The notes under the pieces: model-generated | Database searches by the model: none | What the model saw: the letters and a program-made list of their open reading frames with translations, nothing else | Told to the model about the DNA's origin: nothing | Source of the DNA: Cavia porcellus | Lineage: Eukaryota; Chordata; Mammalia; Rodentia; Caviidae | Direction: 5' to 3' | Assembly: GCF_034190915.1 (NCBI RefSeq) | Contig: NW_026947501.1 | Span: 1,240,001 to 1,304,000 of the forward strand | Length of the DNA stretch: 64,000 nucleotides | Part shown: positions 22,607 through 33,378 of the stretch, in pieces | Position numbering within the stretch: the first letter of the stretch is position 1 | Layout of the letters: every line of letters starts with the position of its first letter | Position numbers and translations under genes: made by a program

Positions 22607-25600
22607 GGTTAGTGTTAGTGTTAAGGTTATGTTTAGAGTTTATGGTTAGGTTTAGAGTTAGGGTTAGGCTTAGGATTAGAGGTTATGGTTATGGTTATGA
22701 TTAGGGTTGTGTTTTGGATTAGGATTATAGGATTAGGGTTATGTTTAGTGTTTTGGTTAGAGATAGGGTTAGGGTTAGGGTTAAAGTTTAGGGTTACTGT
22801 TAATGTTAGGGTTGCCCTTAGGTTTATGGTTAGGGTTAGGATTAGTGTTAGGGGTAGGTTTAGGGTTAGTGTTAGGTTTAGGGCTTAGTTTTTGGGTTGG
22901 GTTTAGGGATTAGAGTTACGTTTATGGTTAGGGTTAGGGTTATGGTTAGGGGTTAGTGTTATAATTAGTGTTAGTGTTATAGTTAGGCTTAGGGTTAAGG
23001 TTAGTGTTAGAAGTTTGGTTTAGTGTCAGGGTTAATGTTAGTGTTAATGTTTGGTTAGAGATTGGGTTAGGGTTAGGCTTAGGCTTAGGTTTAGGGTTTG
23101 GGTGATAGTTACAGGTTAGCATTAGATTTAGCGTTAGTGCTACGGTTAGAGTTAGAGTTAGGGTTATGGTTAGGATTAGAGGTTAGAATTACAGTTAGGG
23201 TTAGGGTTAGAGGTAATGGTTATGTTTAGGTTTAAGGTTACGGTTAGGGTTAGGTTTAGGCTTACGTTTAGAAGATTAGGGTTAGATTTAGGGTAAGAGT
23301 TAGGGTTAGGGTTAGCGTTTAGGGATAGGGTTAATGTTAGGGCTTAGGGTTAGGGTTATGGTTAGGGTTTGGTTTAGGGCTTAGGGTTAGTATTAGGGTT
23401 GGCGGTTAGGGTTATGGTTATGGTTAGTGTTAGGGTTAGGCTTAGGGTTAGGTTTAGGGTTAGAAGTTTAGGGTTAGGGATAGGGTTAGGCTTAGGGCTA
23501 GGGTTACCATTATGGTTAGGTTTAGTAGTTAGGGTTAGGGTTAATTTTAGGTTTAGAGTTAGAGTTTTGAGTTACGGTTCGGGTTTATTTTCTGGTAAGA
23601 ATTTAGGTTTAGGGTTTGGGTTAGGGTTAGGTTTAGGCTTAGAGTTTAGTGTTAGGGTTAGATTTATGTTAAGAGTTAGGTTTAACATTAGGCTTAGGAT
23701 TAGAAGTTAGGGTTAGTGTTAGGGTTAGGTTGAAGTTTACGTTTCAGGTTATCATTAGGGTTAGGGTTAGGGTTAAGTTTAGGTTTAGGTTTAGAGGTTA
23801 GTGTTAAGGGTAGGGTTAGGGTTAGATGTTAGAGTTAGGGTTTGTGTTAGTCATAGGGTTAGGATTAGAGGTTATGGTTATGTTTAGCGTTAGGGTTAGG
23901 GTTATCCTTAGGATTATAGGATTAGGGTAGGGTTTGGGTTATGGTTAGAGGTTAGGGTTAATGTTAGTGTTAGGGTTAGGGCTTAGGGTTAGGTTTAGTG
24001 TTATGTTTAGGGCTTAGCTTTAGGGTTAGTGTCACTGGTTACGGTTAGGGTTATGGTTAGGCTAGTGTAATGGTTAGGGATTAGTGTTAGAGTTAGGGTT
24101 AGGTTTAGGGTTACAAGTTAGGTTTAGTGTTAGTGTTAGGGCTAGACATTAGGTTTTGGGTTAGGATTAGGGTTAGACCTTAGTTTTGTGTTAGGGTTAG
24201 GTTTAGGTTTAGGTTTAGGGTTTGCCTTAGGGTTAGGTTTAGGTTTATATTTAAGGTTAGGGTTAAAGTTTAGGGTTAGGTTTAGGGTTAGGGTAATGGT
24301 TAGAGGTTAATGTTAGAGTGAGGGTTAGGGTTAGGGTTAGGGTTAGGGTTAGCTTTAAATGTTAGGTTTTGGGTTAGGTTTAGGTTTAGGGTTAGGGTTA
24401 GGTTTAGTTTTATAATTAAGGTTAAGTTTAGAGGTTAGAGTTAGGGTTAGGTTTAGGGTTAGGTTTAGTTATAGGGTTCGCATTAGCATTACACAAGTTT
24501 AAGGTTAGGGTTATGATTAGGGTTAGTATTGGGGTTAGGTTTAGAGTTACTGTTAGGCTTAGGGTTAGTGTTAAGATTAGGGTTTCGCATTAGGTTTTAA
24601 TGTTAGGGTTAGGTTTAGGGTTAAGTTTAGGGTTATGGTTAGTGTTCGAGTTTGGATTAATGTTAGGGTTAGTGGTTAGTCTTAGCGTTAGGTTTAGGTT
24701 TAAGGTTAGGGTTAGGGTTAGGTTAATAGTTAGTGTTCGAGTTCAGATTAACGTTAGGGTTGGGGGTTAGGCTTAGAGTTAGGCTTAGGGTTAGGGCAAG
24801 TGTTAGGCTTAGTGTTAGAAGTTCGGGTTAGGGTTAGGTTAAGTGTTAGGGTTAGGGTTAGGGTTATTGTTAGGGTTAGCTATGGGGTTAGGGTTAGGGT
24901 TAGTGTTAGGGTTAGCGATGGGGTTAGGGTTAGGATTATGGTTATGGTTAGTGTTAGGCTTAGGGTTAGGGTAAAGGTTAGGGTTTAGTGTTAGGGTTAG
25001 TGTTAGTATTGGGGTTAGAGTTAGTGTTAGGGTAAGGGTTAGTGTTAGGGTTAGGGTTAGTGTTCGGGTTAAGTTTAGCATTAAGTGTAGGGTTAGAGGT
25101 TAGTTTTAGGTTTATAGTTAAAGTTAAGATTAGAGTTATGTTTAGGGTTAGGGTTAGGGATAGGGTTAGGGTTAAAGGTTATTGTTAATGTTAGTGTTAG
25201 GTTTAGAGCTTACGGTTAGGGTTAGGGTTAGGATTAGTAGTAGGGTTAGGATTTGGGTGATGGTTAGAGGTTAGCGTTAGATATTGGGTTAGGGCTACGG
25301 TTAGGGTTAAGTTTAGTGTTAGGCTTAGAGGTTAGAGTTAGCATTAGGGTTAGAGATTATGGTTATGGTTAGGGTTAAGATTATGGTTAGGGTTAGTGTT
25401 AGGGTTAGCCTTACGATTATAGGATTAGGGTTTGTTTTAGGGTTAGTTTTATGTTTAGGTTTAGGTTTAGGAATAGGATATGTGTTAGGATTAGGGTTAG
25501 AAGATAGGTTTAAGGTGAGGGTTATGGTTATTGTTAGTGTTAGGTTTAGGCTTAGGTTAGTTTTAGGTTTAGGTTTATGGTTAGTGTTAGGGTTAGGTTT

Positions 25601-27429
25601 AGGGTTCGGGTTAGGGTTAGGGTAAGGTTTAGGGTATAGGGTTAGGGTTAGGAGTGGGTTTAGATTTAGAGTTACTATTAGGGTTAGGGTTTGTTTTAGG
25701 GTTAGGGTAAGTGGAATGGATTTGTGTTAGGGGTAGAGTTAGTGTTTTGGTTAGGGTTAGGGTTATGGTTAGGGTTAGGTTTAGGGTTTGAGTTTAGGGT
25801 TTCCGTTAAGGTTAGGGTTAGGTTTAGGATTAGGGTTAGTGTTTGGGTTAGGGATGGGGTAAGGGTTAGGTTTAGGTTTAGGGTTAGGCTTAGGGTTAGG
25901 GATAGGGTAAGTGTTAGCATTAATGTTTGTGTTAGGGTTAGCGAAAGTTTTAGGGTTAGAGTTAGGTTTATGGTTAGGGTTAGGTTTAGTGTTACAGTTA
26001 GGCCCAGGGTTAGGGTTAGGTTTAGGGTTAGGGTTAGGGAAATAGGGTTAGGGTTCTGGTAAGAGTTAGCGTTATGATTATAGGTTAGGGTTAGGGTTAG
26101 GGTTACGATTCTGGTTAGGTTTGGGTTTAGGTATATGTTTAGAGTTAGTGTTAGGGTTTGGGTTACGTTTAGAATGTCGGTTCGGTTTACGTTTAGGGTT
26201 AGGGTTAGGTTTAGGGTTAGAGTTAGGGTTAGCGTTATGGTTCAATATTAGGGTGAGTGTTAGCATTACGGTTAGTGTTAAGTTTAGGGCTAGGATAATG
26301 ATTAGAAGTTAGCGTTAGATTTGGAGTTAGGGTTATGTTAATGGTTAGGGTTAGGGTTAGCCTTAAGGGTTAGTTTTAGCATTTGCGTTTGTATTGAATC
26401 TTAGGTTTAGTGTTAGGGTTAGAAGTTAGCTATAGGGTTATGGATTTGGTTTAGAGATAAGTTGAGATTTAGAGTTAGATTTAGTGTAAGGATTAGAATT
26501 TACTTTTGTGTTATGGTTATGCTTATGGTTATGGTTAGGGATAGTGTTAGCGTTTGGGTTAGGGCTTAGGGGTACGTTTAGAGTTAGGGTTATGTTTATA
26601 TTTAGCATTAGGGTTAGGTTTAGGGATAGGGTAAGGTTTAGGATTAAGGTTAATGTTAGGGTTAGGTTTAGGGTTATGGTTAGAGTTAGGTTTAGGTTTA
26701 GAGTTAGGGTTAGTGTTATGGTTAGGGTCAGGATTAGGGTTAGTCTTAGGTTTTGGTTTAGGGTTAGGGCTAGGGTTAAGTTTACTATTAAGGGTAGTGT
26801 TAGAGCTTAGTTTTAGGGTTAGGTTTAAGGTTAATGTAAGGGTTAGACAAGTTTTGGATTAGGGTTTTGGTGTGGATTGGGGTAAGGGTTAGGTTTAGGG
26901 TTACGTTTAGTATTCGGTTTACGATTAGGTTTTGGCGTTAAGTGTTAGGATTAAGGTTAAGCTTAGGGTTAGTTTTAGGGTTAGGGTTAGAGTGTTAGGG
27001 CTGGGTTACGGTTACGGGTTAGTGTTAGGATTAGTGTTAGGGTTCAGTTTATGGTTAGAGCTTATGGTTATGGTTAGGGTTAGGGTTATGGTTAGGGTTA
27101 GAGTTTATGATTAGGGTTAGGTTTAGGGTAATGGTTAGGTTTAGGGTTAGGGTTAGGCTTCAGATTACAGGATTAGGGTTATGTTTAGTGGTAGGTTTAG
27201 GGATAGGGTTCAGGTTAGAGTTAAAATTAGGGTTAGTGTTTGTGGTAGAGTTAGGGCTTAAGGTTAGAGTTAGAGTTAGGATTAGTGTTAGTGTTAGGGT
27301 TAGGGTTAGGTTTAGGGCTTAGTGTTAGGATTAGGGTTTAGGTTTAGTGTTAAGGTTATGGTTAGGATTAGTGTTAGGGTTAGGTTAGGGCTAGGGTTAG
27401 GGTTAGGGGTTAGGGTTATTGTTAGGGTT

Positions 27430-27870
27430 AGGGTTAGGATTAGGCTTTACGATTATAGGATTAGTGGTATATTTAGGGTTAGGTTAGGGTTAGAGGTTAG
27501 GGATAGGGTTTTTGTTAGTGTTAGTGTTAGGGCTTAGGGTTAGGGTTACCGTTACGGTTAATGTTAGGGTACGGGTTAGGGGTTAGGGTAAGAGTTAGGA
27601 TTAGGGTTACATCTGGGGTTATGTTTAGGGTTAGTGTTAGTGTTAGGGGTAGGGTTAGGGTTAGTGTTAGGGTAATGGGTTAGTGGTATGGATTAGGGTT
27701 AGCGGTAGGTTTAGTGTTTTGGTGAGGGTTAGGTTTAGGTTTAGAGTTTATGGTTAGCGTTTTGGTTATGGTTAGTGTTAGGGTTAGTGTTAGGTTTAGG
27801 GTTTGGGTTTAAAGTTACAGTTAGGTTTAGGGTTAGTGTTTGGGATAGGGTAAGGTTTATGGTTAGGTTT
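27430..27870 (+). repeat. Local duplicate, first copy (872 bp offset)
   Basis: This segment of about 440 bp closely matches 28302-28745. It starts around GGCTTTACGATTATAGGATT (27443) and includes ATTAGTGGTATA, TTACCGTTACGGTTAATG, GGGTACGGGTTAGGGG, CTGGGGTTATGTTTAGGG, TGGTATGGATTAGGGTTAGC and GTGTTTTGGTGAGGG. The copies differ at only a small fraction of positions, clearly fewer than between the 2.6 kb copies, so this duplication is younger. The right end is approximate. Confidence 0.75.
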
Positions 27871-28301
27871 AGGGTTAGGGTTAGGGTTTAGGGTTAGTGT
27901 TAGGGTTAGGTTTAGGATTAGTGTTAGGGTTAGGTTAGGGCTTAGGGTTTGAGTTAGGTTTAGGGGTTAGGTTTAGGGTTATCGTTAGTGTTAGGGTTAT
28001 GGTTAGGGGTTAGTGTTGGGGTTAATGTTAGGGTTATGGTTAGGTTTAGGGTTATGTTTAGGGTTAGAAGTTATATTTAGGGTTAGGGTTAGTGTTAGTG
28101 TTAGGGTAGGGTTAGGGTTAGTGTTAGGCTTAGGGTTAGGGTTAGTGTTAGGCTTAGGGTTAGGGTGGTGGTTAGAGGTTAGCGTTAGATTTAGGGTAGG
28201 GCTAGGGTTAGGGTTAGGGTTAGTGTTAGGGTGAGGCTTAGAGGTTAGAGGTAGGGTTAGGGTTAGGCTTAGAATTAGGGTTAGAGGTCATGGTTATTGT
28301 T

Positions 28302-28745
28302 AGCGTTAGGGTTAGGCTTTACGATTATAGGATTAGTGGTATACTTAGGGTTAGGTTATGGTTAGAGTTTACGGATAGGGTTACTGTTAGTGTTAGTGTT
28401 AGGGCTTAGGGTTAAGGTTACCGTTACGGTTAATGTTAGGGTATGGGTTAGGGGTTAGGGTAAGAGTTAGGATTAGGGTTACGACTGGGGTTATGTTTAG
28501 GGTTAGTGTTAGTGTTAGGGTTAGGGTTAGGGTTAGTGTTAGTGTAATGGGTTAGTGGTATGGATTAGGGTTAGCGGTAGGTTTAGTGTTTTGGTGAGGG
28601 TTAGATTTAGGTTTAGAGTTTATGGTTAGCATGTTGGTTATGGTTAGTGTTAGGGTTAGTGTTAGGATTAGGGTTTGAGTTTAGAGTTACGGTTAGGGTT
28701 AGGGTTAGTGTTAGGGATATGGTAAGGTTTATGGTTAGGGTTAGT
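28302..28745 (+). repeat. Local duplicate, second copy (872 bp offset)
   Basis: Second copy of the 27430-27870 segment, with GGCTTTACGATTATAGGATT at 28315 and the same ordered landmarks. Differences include ATACTTAGG for ATATTTAGG, GGTATGGG for GGTACGGG and CGACTGGGG for CATCTGGGG. The end of this copy (TTTAGAGTTACGG followed by GGGATATGGTAA near 28683-28722) resembles the sequence just before and at the left border of the 3.13 kb array (33370-33410). Confidence 0.75.
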
Positions 28746-31700
28746 TTTACGGTTAGTGTCTGGTTTAGGGTTAGTGTTAGTTTTAGGGTTAAGGTTAGTG
28801 TTAGTTTTAGGCTTAGGGTTAGGGTTACGGTTATGATTAGGATTTGGGTTCGGATTAAGTTTAGGGTTAGAGTTTAAGCATATGTTTAGGGTTAGGGTTA
28901 TGGTTAGGATTAATGTTTAGGGTTAATGATAGGGTTAGGGTAAGGTTTAGGGTTAGTGTTAGGGTTAGGGTTAGGGATAGTTTTAGCATTATGCTTAGGG
29001 TTAGAGGGTTAGGGATAGGGTTACGGTTAGGGTTGTGGTTAGTGTTAGGGTTGTGGTTAGCATTAGGGTTAGGGTTAGTCTTAGAGGTTAGCGTTAGGGT
29101 TAGCATTTGGGTTGAAGCTTAAGTTTAGTGTTACGGTTAGTGTTAGAAGTTAGCTATAGGTTTATGTTTTGGTTTAGGGTTAAGTTGAGATTTAGGGTTC
29201 GATTTAGAGTGGGGATTAGAATTTATGTTTGTGTTAGTGTTAGGGTTAGGTTTAGGGTTAGTTATAGTGTTAGGTTTAGTGTTAGGGTTTACTGTTACGG
29301 TCAGGGTTAGGGTTATGTTTAGGTTTAGGTTTAAGGTTAGCCTTAGGGGTAGGGTAAGGTTTAGGATTAAGGTTAGTGTTAGTCTTATGGTTAGGGTTAG
29401 AGTTAGGTTTAGGGTTACGGTTAGGTTTCGTGTTGCGGTTAGGGTCAGGGTTAGTGTTAGTGTTAGGGTTAGAGTTAAGTTTAGGATTAAGGGTAAGGTT
29501 AGAGGTTAGTTTTAGTGTTAGGGTTAAGTTTAGACATGTTTTGGATTAGGGTTAGGGTTCGGATTTGGGTTAGGGTTAGGGTTAGGGTAGGGTTAGATTA
29601 GGGTTAGGATTAGGGTTTGACGTTAGGTGTTTGGATTAGGGTTAGTTTTAGGGTTAGAGGGTTAGTGTTCAGGTTCGTGTTACTGTTAAGTTTATGGTTA
29701 CAGGATATGGGAGGGTTAGGGTTAGGGTTAGAGGTCATGATTAGGGTTAGGTTTAGGATTATGGTTATGGTTAGCGTTAGGGTTATGATTAGGATTATAG
29801 GATTAGGGTTATGTTTAGGGTTAAGGTTAGGGTTAGGGTTAGGGTTTGGTTTAGGGTTAGGGTTAAAGTTAGGGTTAGTGTTAGTGGAAGTGTTAGGGCT
29901 TAGGGTTAGAGTTAGGATTTGTGTTAGGGTTAGGTTTAGGTTTAGGGCTTAGTGTTAGTGTTAGGGTTAGGGTTAGGCTTAAGGTTTAGGGTTAGGGTTA
30001 GGTTTAGGATTAGTGTTAGTGTTAGGGTTAGGTTTAGGGCTTAGGGTTTGGATTAGTGTTAGGGATTAGGATTAGGGTTATGCTTAGGGTTAGGGTTAAG
30101 TTTAGGGGTTAGTGTTAGGGTTAGTGGTAGGGTTATGGTTAGGTTTAGGTTTAGAACTTAGTGTTAGGGTTAGGGTTACAGTTATGGTTAGGTTTAGGGT
30201 TATTGTTAGGGTTAGGATTAGTGTAAGGTTAGGGTTACAGTTTGGTTTAGGGCTTAGGGTTTGGGTTATTGTTAGGGATTGGGGTTAGGGTTAGGGTTAA
30301 GATTAGTGGTTAGAGTTAGGGTTAGTGTTAGGGTTATGGTTAGATTTATGGTTAGGGTTAGGGTTAGAAGTTAGATTTAGGGTTAGGGTTAGTATTAGTG
30401 TTAGTGTTAGGGTAGGGTTAGTGTTAGGATTTAGGTTAGGATTAGGGTTAGGTTGATGGTTAAAGGTTAGCATTAGATTATGGGTTAGGTCTAGGTTTAG
30501 GGTTAGGGTTAGGGGTCATGTTAGGGTTAGCCTTAGAGGTTAGGGTTTGTGTTCGGGTTAGGGTTCGGGTTTGGGTTAGGGTTAGGCTTACGATTATAGG
30601 ATTACGGTTAGATTTAGGATTAGGTTTAGGTTTAGGATTTGGGTTAAGTGCTACAGTTAGTGTTAGGGTTAGATTTAGGGTTATGGTTAGATTTAGGGTT
30701 AGGGTTATGGTTAGGGATAGGGTAAGGGTTAGGGTTAGGATTAGTGTTTCGGTTAGGTTTAGTGTTAATGTTAGGGTTATGATTAGGTTTAGAGTTATTG
30801 GTATGGATTAGGGTTAGGAGTAGGCTAAGTGTTTTGGCTAGGGTTAGGGTTAGGTTTAGGGTTTATATTTAGCCTTATGTTTATGTTTAGGGTTATGTTT
30901 AGGATTAGGGTTTGGGTTTAGGGTTACAGTTAGGGTTGGAGTTACTTTTATGGTTAGGTTAGGGTTAGTGTTAGGGATAGTGTCAGGGTTATGGTTAAGG
31001 TTAGTGTTTTCGGATAGGGTCAGCGTTAGGGTAGATTTTAGGTTTAGGGTTAGGGTTAGGGTTAAGTTTAGTTTTAGGCTTAGGGTTAGAGGGTTAGTGT
31101 TAGGGATAAAGTTAGGTTTAGGGTTAGAGGTTAGGGTTATGGTTAGTGTTAGGGTTATGTTTAGGGTTTGGGTTCGGGTTAAGTTTAGGATTAGAGGTTA
31201 GACTCATGGTTAGGATTAGGGTTAGGGTTAGGTTTAATGTTTAGTGTTAGGGTTACGGTTAGTGTTCAGGTTAGGGATAGGTTTAGCGATAGAGTTATGT
31301 GTTAGTGTTAGGTTTAGGCTTAGGGTTTGGAATAGGTTTGGGGTTTAGGGTTAGGGTTAGGTTTAGAGGGTTAGGGCTTCTTTAGGGTTAGAGGGTTAGT
31401 TTTAGGCTTAGTGTTAAGGTTAATTTTATGGTTAGAGGTTATGGTTAGGGTGAGGGTTAGGGTTAGCATTAGAGGTTATGATTATTCTTATGATTAGGCT
31501 TAAGGTTAGGTTTAGGGTTACGGTTAGCCTTAGGATTGGAGGATTAGGTTATGTTTAGAGTTAGGTTTAGGGATAGGGTTAGGGTAGGGTTAAATTTTGG
31601 GTTAGGGTTAGTGGTAGAGTTAGGGCTTAGGTTTAGGATTAGGGTTAGGATTAGGGTTAGGGTTAGGTTTCTGCTTAGTGTTAGGGTTAGGGTTAGGGTT

Positions 31701-33378
31701 TAGGGTTAGGTTTAGGGTTAGGGTTAGGATTAGTGTTAGGGTTAGGTTTCGGGCTTAGGTTTTTGGTTAGGTTTAGGGGTTAGGGTTAGCCTTATGGTTA
31801 GTGTTAGGGTTATGGTTAGGGGTTAGTGTTAGGGTTACTTTAGGGTTATGGTTAGGTTTAGGGTTAGTTTTAGTTCTAGAAGTTAGATTTAGAGTTAGGG
31901 TTAGTGTTAGTGTTAGGGTAGGGTTAGGGTTAGTGTTAGGCTTAGGGTTAGGGTGATATTTAGAGGTTAGTGTTAGATTTAGCGTTATGGTTAGGGTAAG
32001 GGCTAGGGTTAGTGTTAGGTTTAGGCTTAGATGATAGAGGTATCGTTAGGGTTATTGTTTGGTTTAGAATTAGGGTTAGAGTTTATGTTTATGGTTAGTG
32101 TTATGGTTATGGTCAGGGTTAGTCTTACGATTATAGGATTAGGGTTATATTTAGGGTTACGGTTAAGGTTAGGGTTAGGGTTAGAGGTCAGTGATAGGGT
32201 TAATGTTAGTGTTAGGGTTAGGGATTAGGGTTATTATTAGGGTTAGGGTTCAGATTAGGGTTAGTGGAATGATTTAGGGTTAGGGGTAGGGGGGTTAGGG
32301 TTAGGATTGGGGTTATGTTTAGGGTTAGTGTTAGGGTTAGGTTTATTGGTATGGATTAGGGTTAGGGGTAGGTTTAGTGTTTTGTTTAGGGTTAGGTTTA
32401 GGTTTAGCGTTTATGGTTCGCGTTATGGTTATGGTTAGTGTTAGGGTTAGGGTTAGGGTATGGGTTCAGGTTAAGTTTAGGGTTAGATGTTAGGCTTATG
32501 GTTAGGGTTAGGGTCAGGCTTAGGATTAATGTTCGTGTTAGCATAAGGGTTAGAGTTAGTGTTAGTGTTAGGACTAGGGTTACCGATAGAGGTATTTGTT
32601 AGGGTTAAGGTTAGGTTTAGGGTTAGGATTAGGTTTAGGGATTAGTGTTAGGGTTAATTTTAGTGTTAGTGTTGTGTTTATGGATAGGCTTAGCGTTAGG
32701 GATAGTGTTAGGGTTAAGTGTTTGGGTTAGAGTTAGGGTTAGCGTTAGGATAAGATGTTAGGGTTAGCTTTAGGGTTAGGGATAGTGTTAGTGTTAGTGG
32801 TAGTGTTAGGGTAAGGTTAGGGTTAGTGTTAGGCTTAGTGTTAGGGTTAGTGTTAGGGTGATGGTTAGAGGTTAGCATTAGATTTAGGATTAGGGCTTGG
32901 GTTAGGTTTAGAGTTAGTGTTAGGTTTAGGTTTAGAGGTTAGAGGTAGGATTAGGGTTAGGGTTTGGTGTAGAATTAGAGTTAGAGGTTATGGTTATGGT
33001 TAGTGTTTTGGTTATGGATATGATTATGGTTAGGCTTACGATTATAGGATTAGGGTTATGTTTAGTGGTACGGTTAGGGTTAAGGTTAGAGTTAGAAGTT
33101 AGGGATAGGGTTAATGTTAGTGTTAGGGTTAGGGATTAGGGTTAGGGTTAGGCTTAGTGTTAGGGTAAGAGTTAGGGGTTCGGGTTAGGGTTAGGTTTAG
33201 GGTTAGGTTTGGGGTTATGTTTAGGGTTAGTCATAGGGTTGGGGTTAGTGGTATGGATTAGGGTTAGGGGTAGGGTTAGTGTTTTTTTTTAGAGTTAGGG
33301 TTAGGTTTAGCGTTTATGGTTAGAGTTATGGTTATGCTTAGTGTTAGGGTTAGTGTTAGGGTTTGGGTTTAGAGTTAC

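Larger units (their letters stand above)
22040..23430 (+). repeat. Higher-order duplicate, copy carrying the SINE
   Basis: Counterpart of 19400-20760. Landmarks are in the same order: TATGGGTTAGTGTTAGGGG (22122), AGACAAGTTT (22299), TTGGCATTATGTGTTAGGA (about 22387), GAGGGTTAGTGTTAG (22458 and again at 22592), GATTATAGGATTAGGGTTA (about 22719), GTTAGAAGTTTGGTTTAGTG (about 23006) and GGTAATGGTTATGTTTAGG (about 23213). The two copies differ by scattered substitutions and hexamer indels, whereas the SINE target duplication is perfect. The segment duplication is therefore older than the insertion. Confidence 0.75.
18200..33378 (+). repeat. Block B: degenerate TTAGGG satellite with about 2.6 kb higher-order repeats
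   Basis: The hexamer composition and orientation match block A, but the set of recurring rare words changes. AGACAAGTTT and close variants (agacatgttt, acacaagttt) occur near 19683, 22010, 22299, 24490, 26847 and 29531. GATTATAGGATTAGG and close variants occur near 19970, 22719, 23906, 25416, 27163, 27451, 28323, 29793, 30593, 32129 and 33037. GGTATGGATTAG occurs near 20880, 27685, 28559, 30790, 32350 and 33250. Offsets of 2616 (19683 to 22299), 2630 (27163 to 29793) and about 2684 bp (26847 to 29531) point to an ancestral unit of about 2.6 kb, with some shorter local duplications. Apart from the SINE at 22473-22591, nothing foreign and no gene is visible. The left boundary is approximate. 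Confidence 0.8.
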
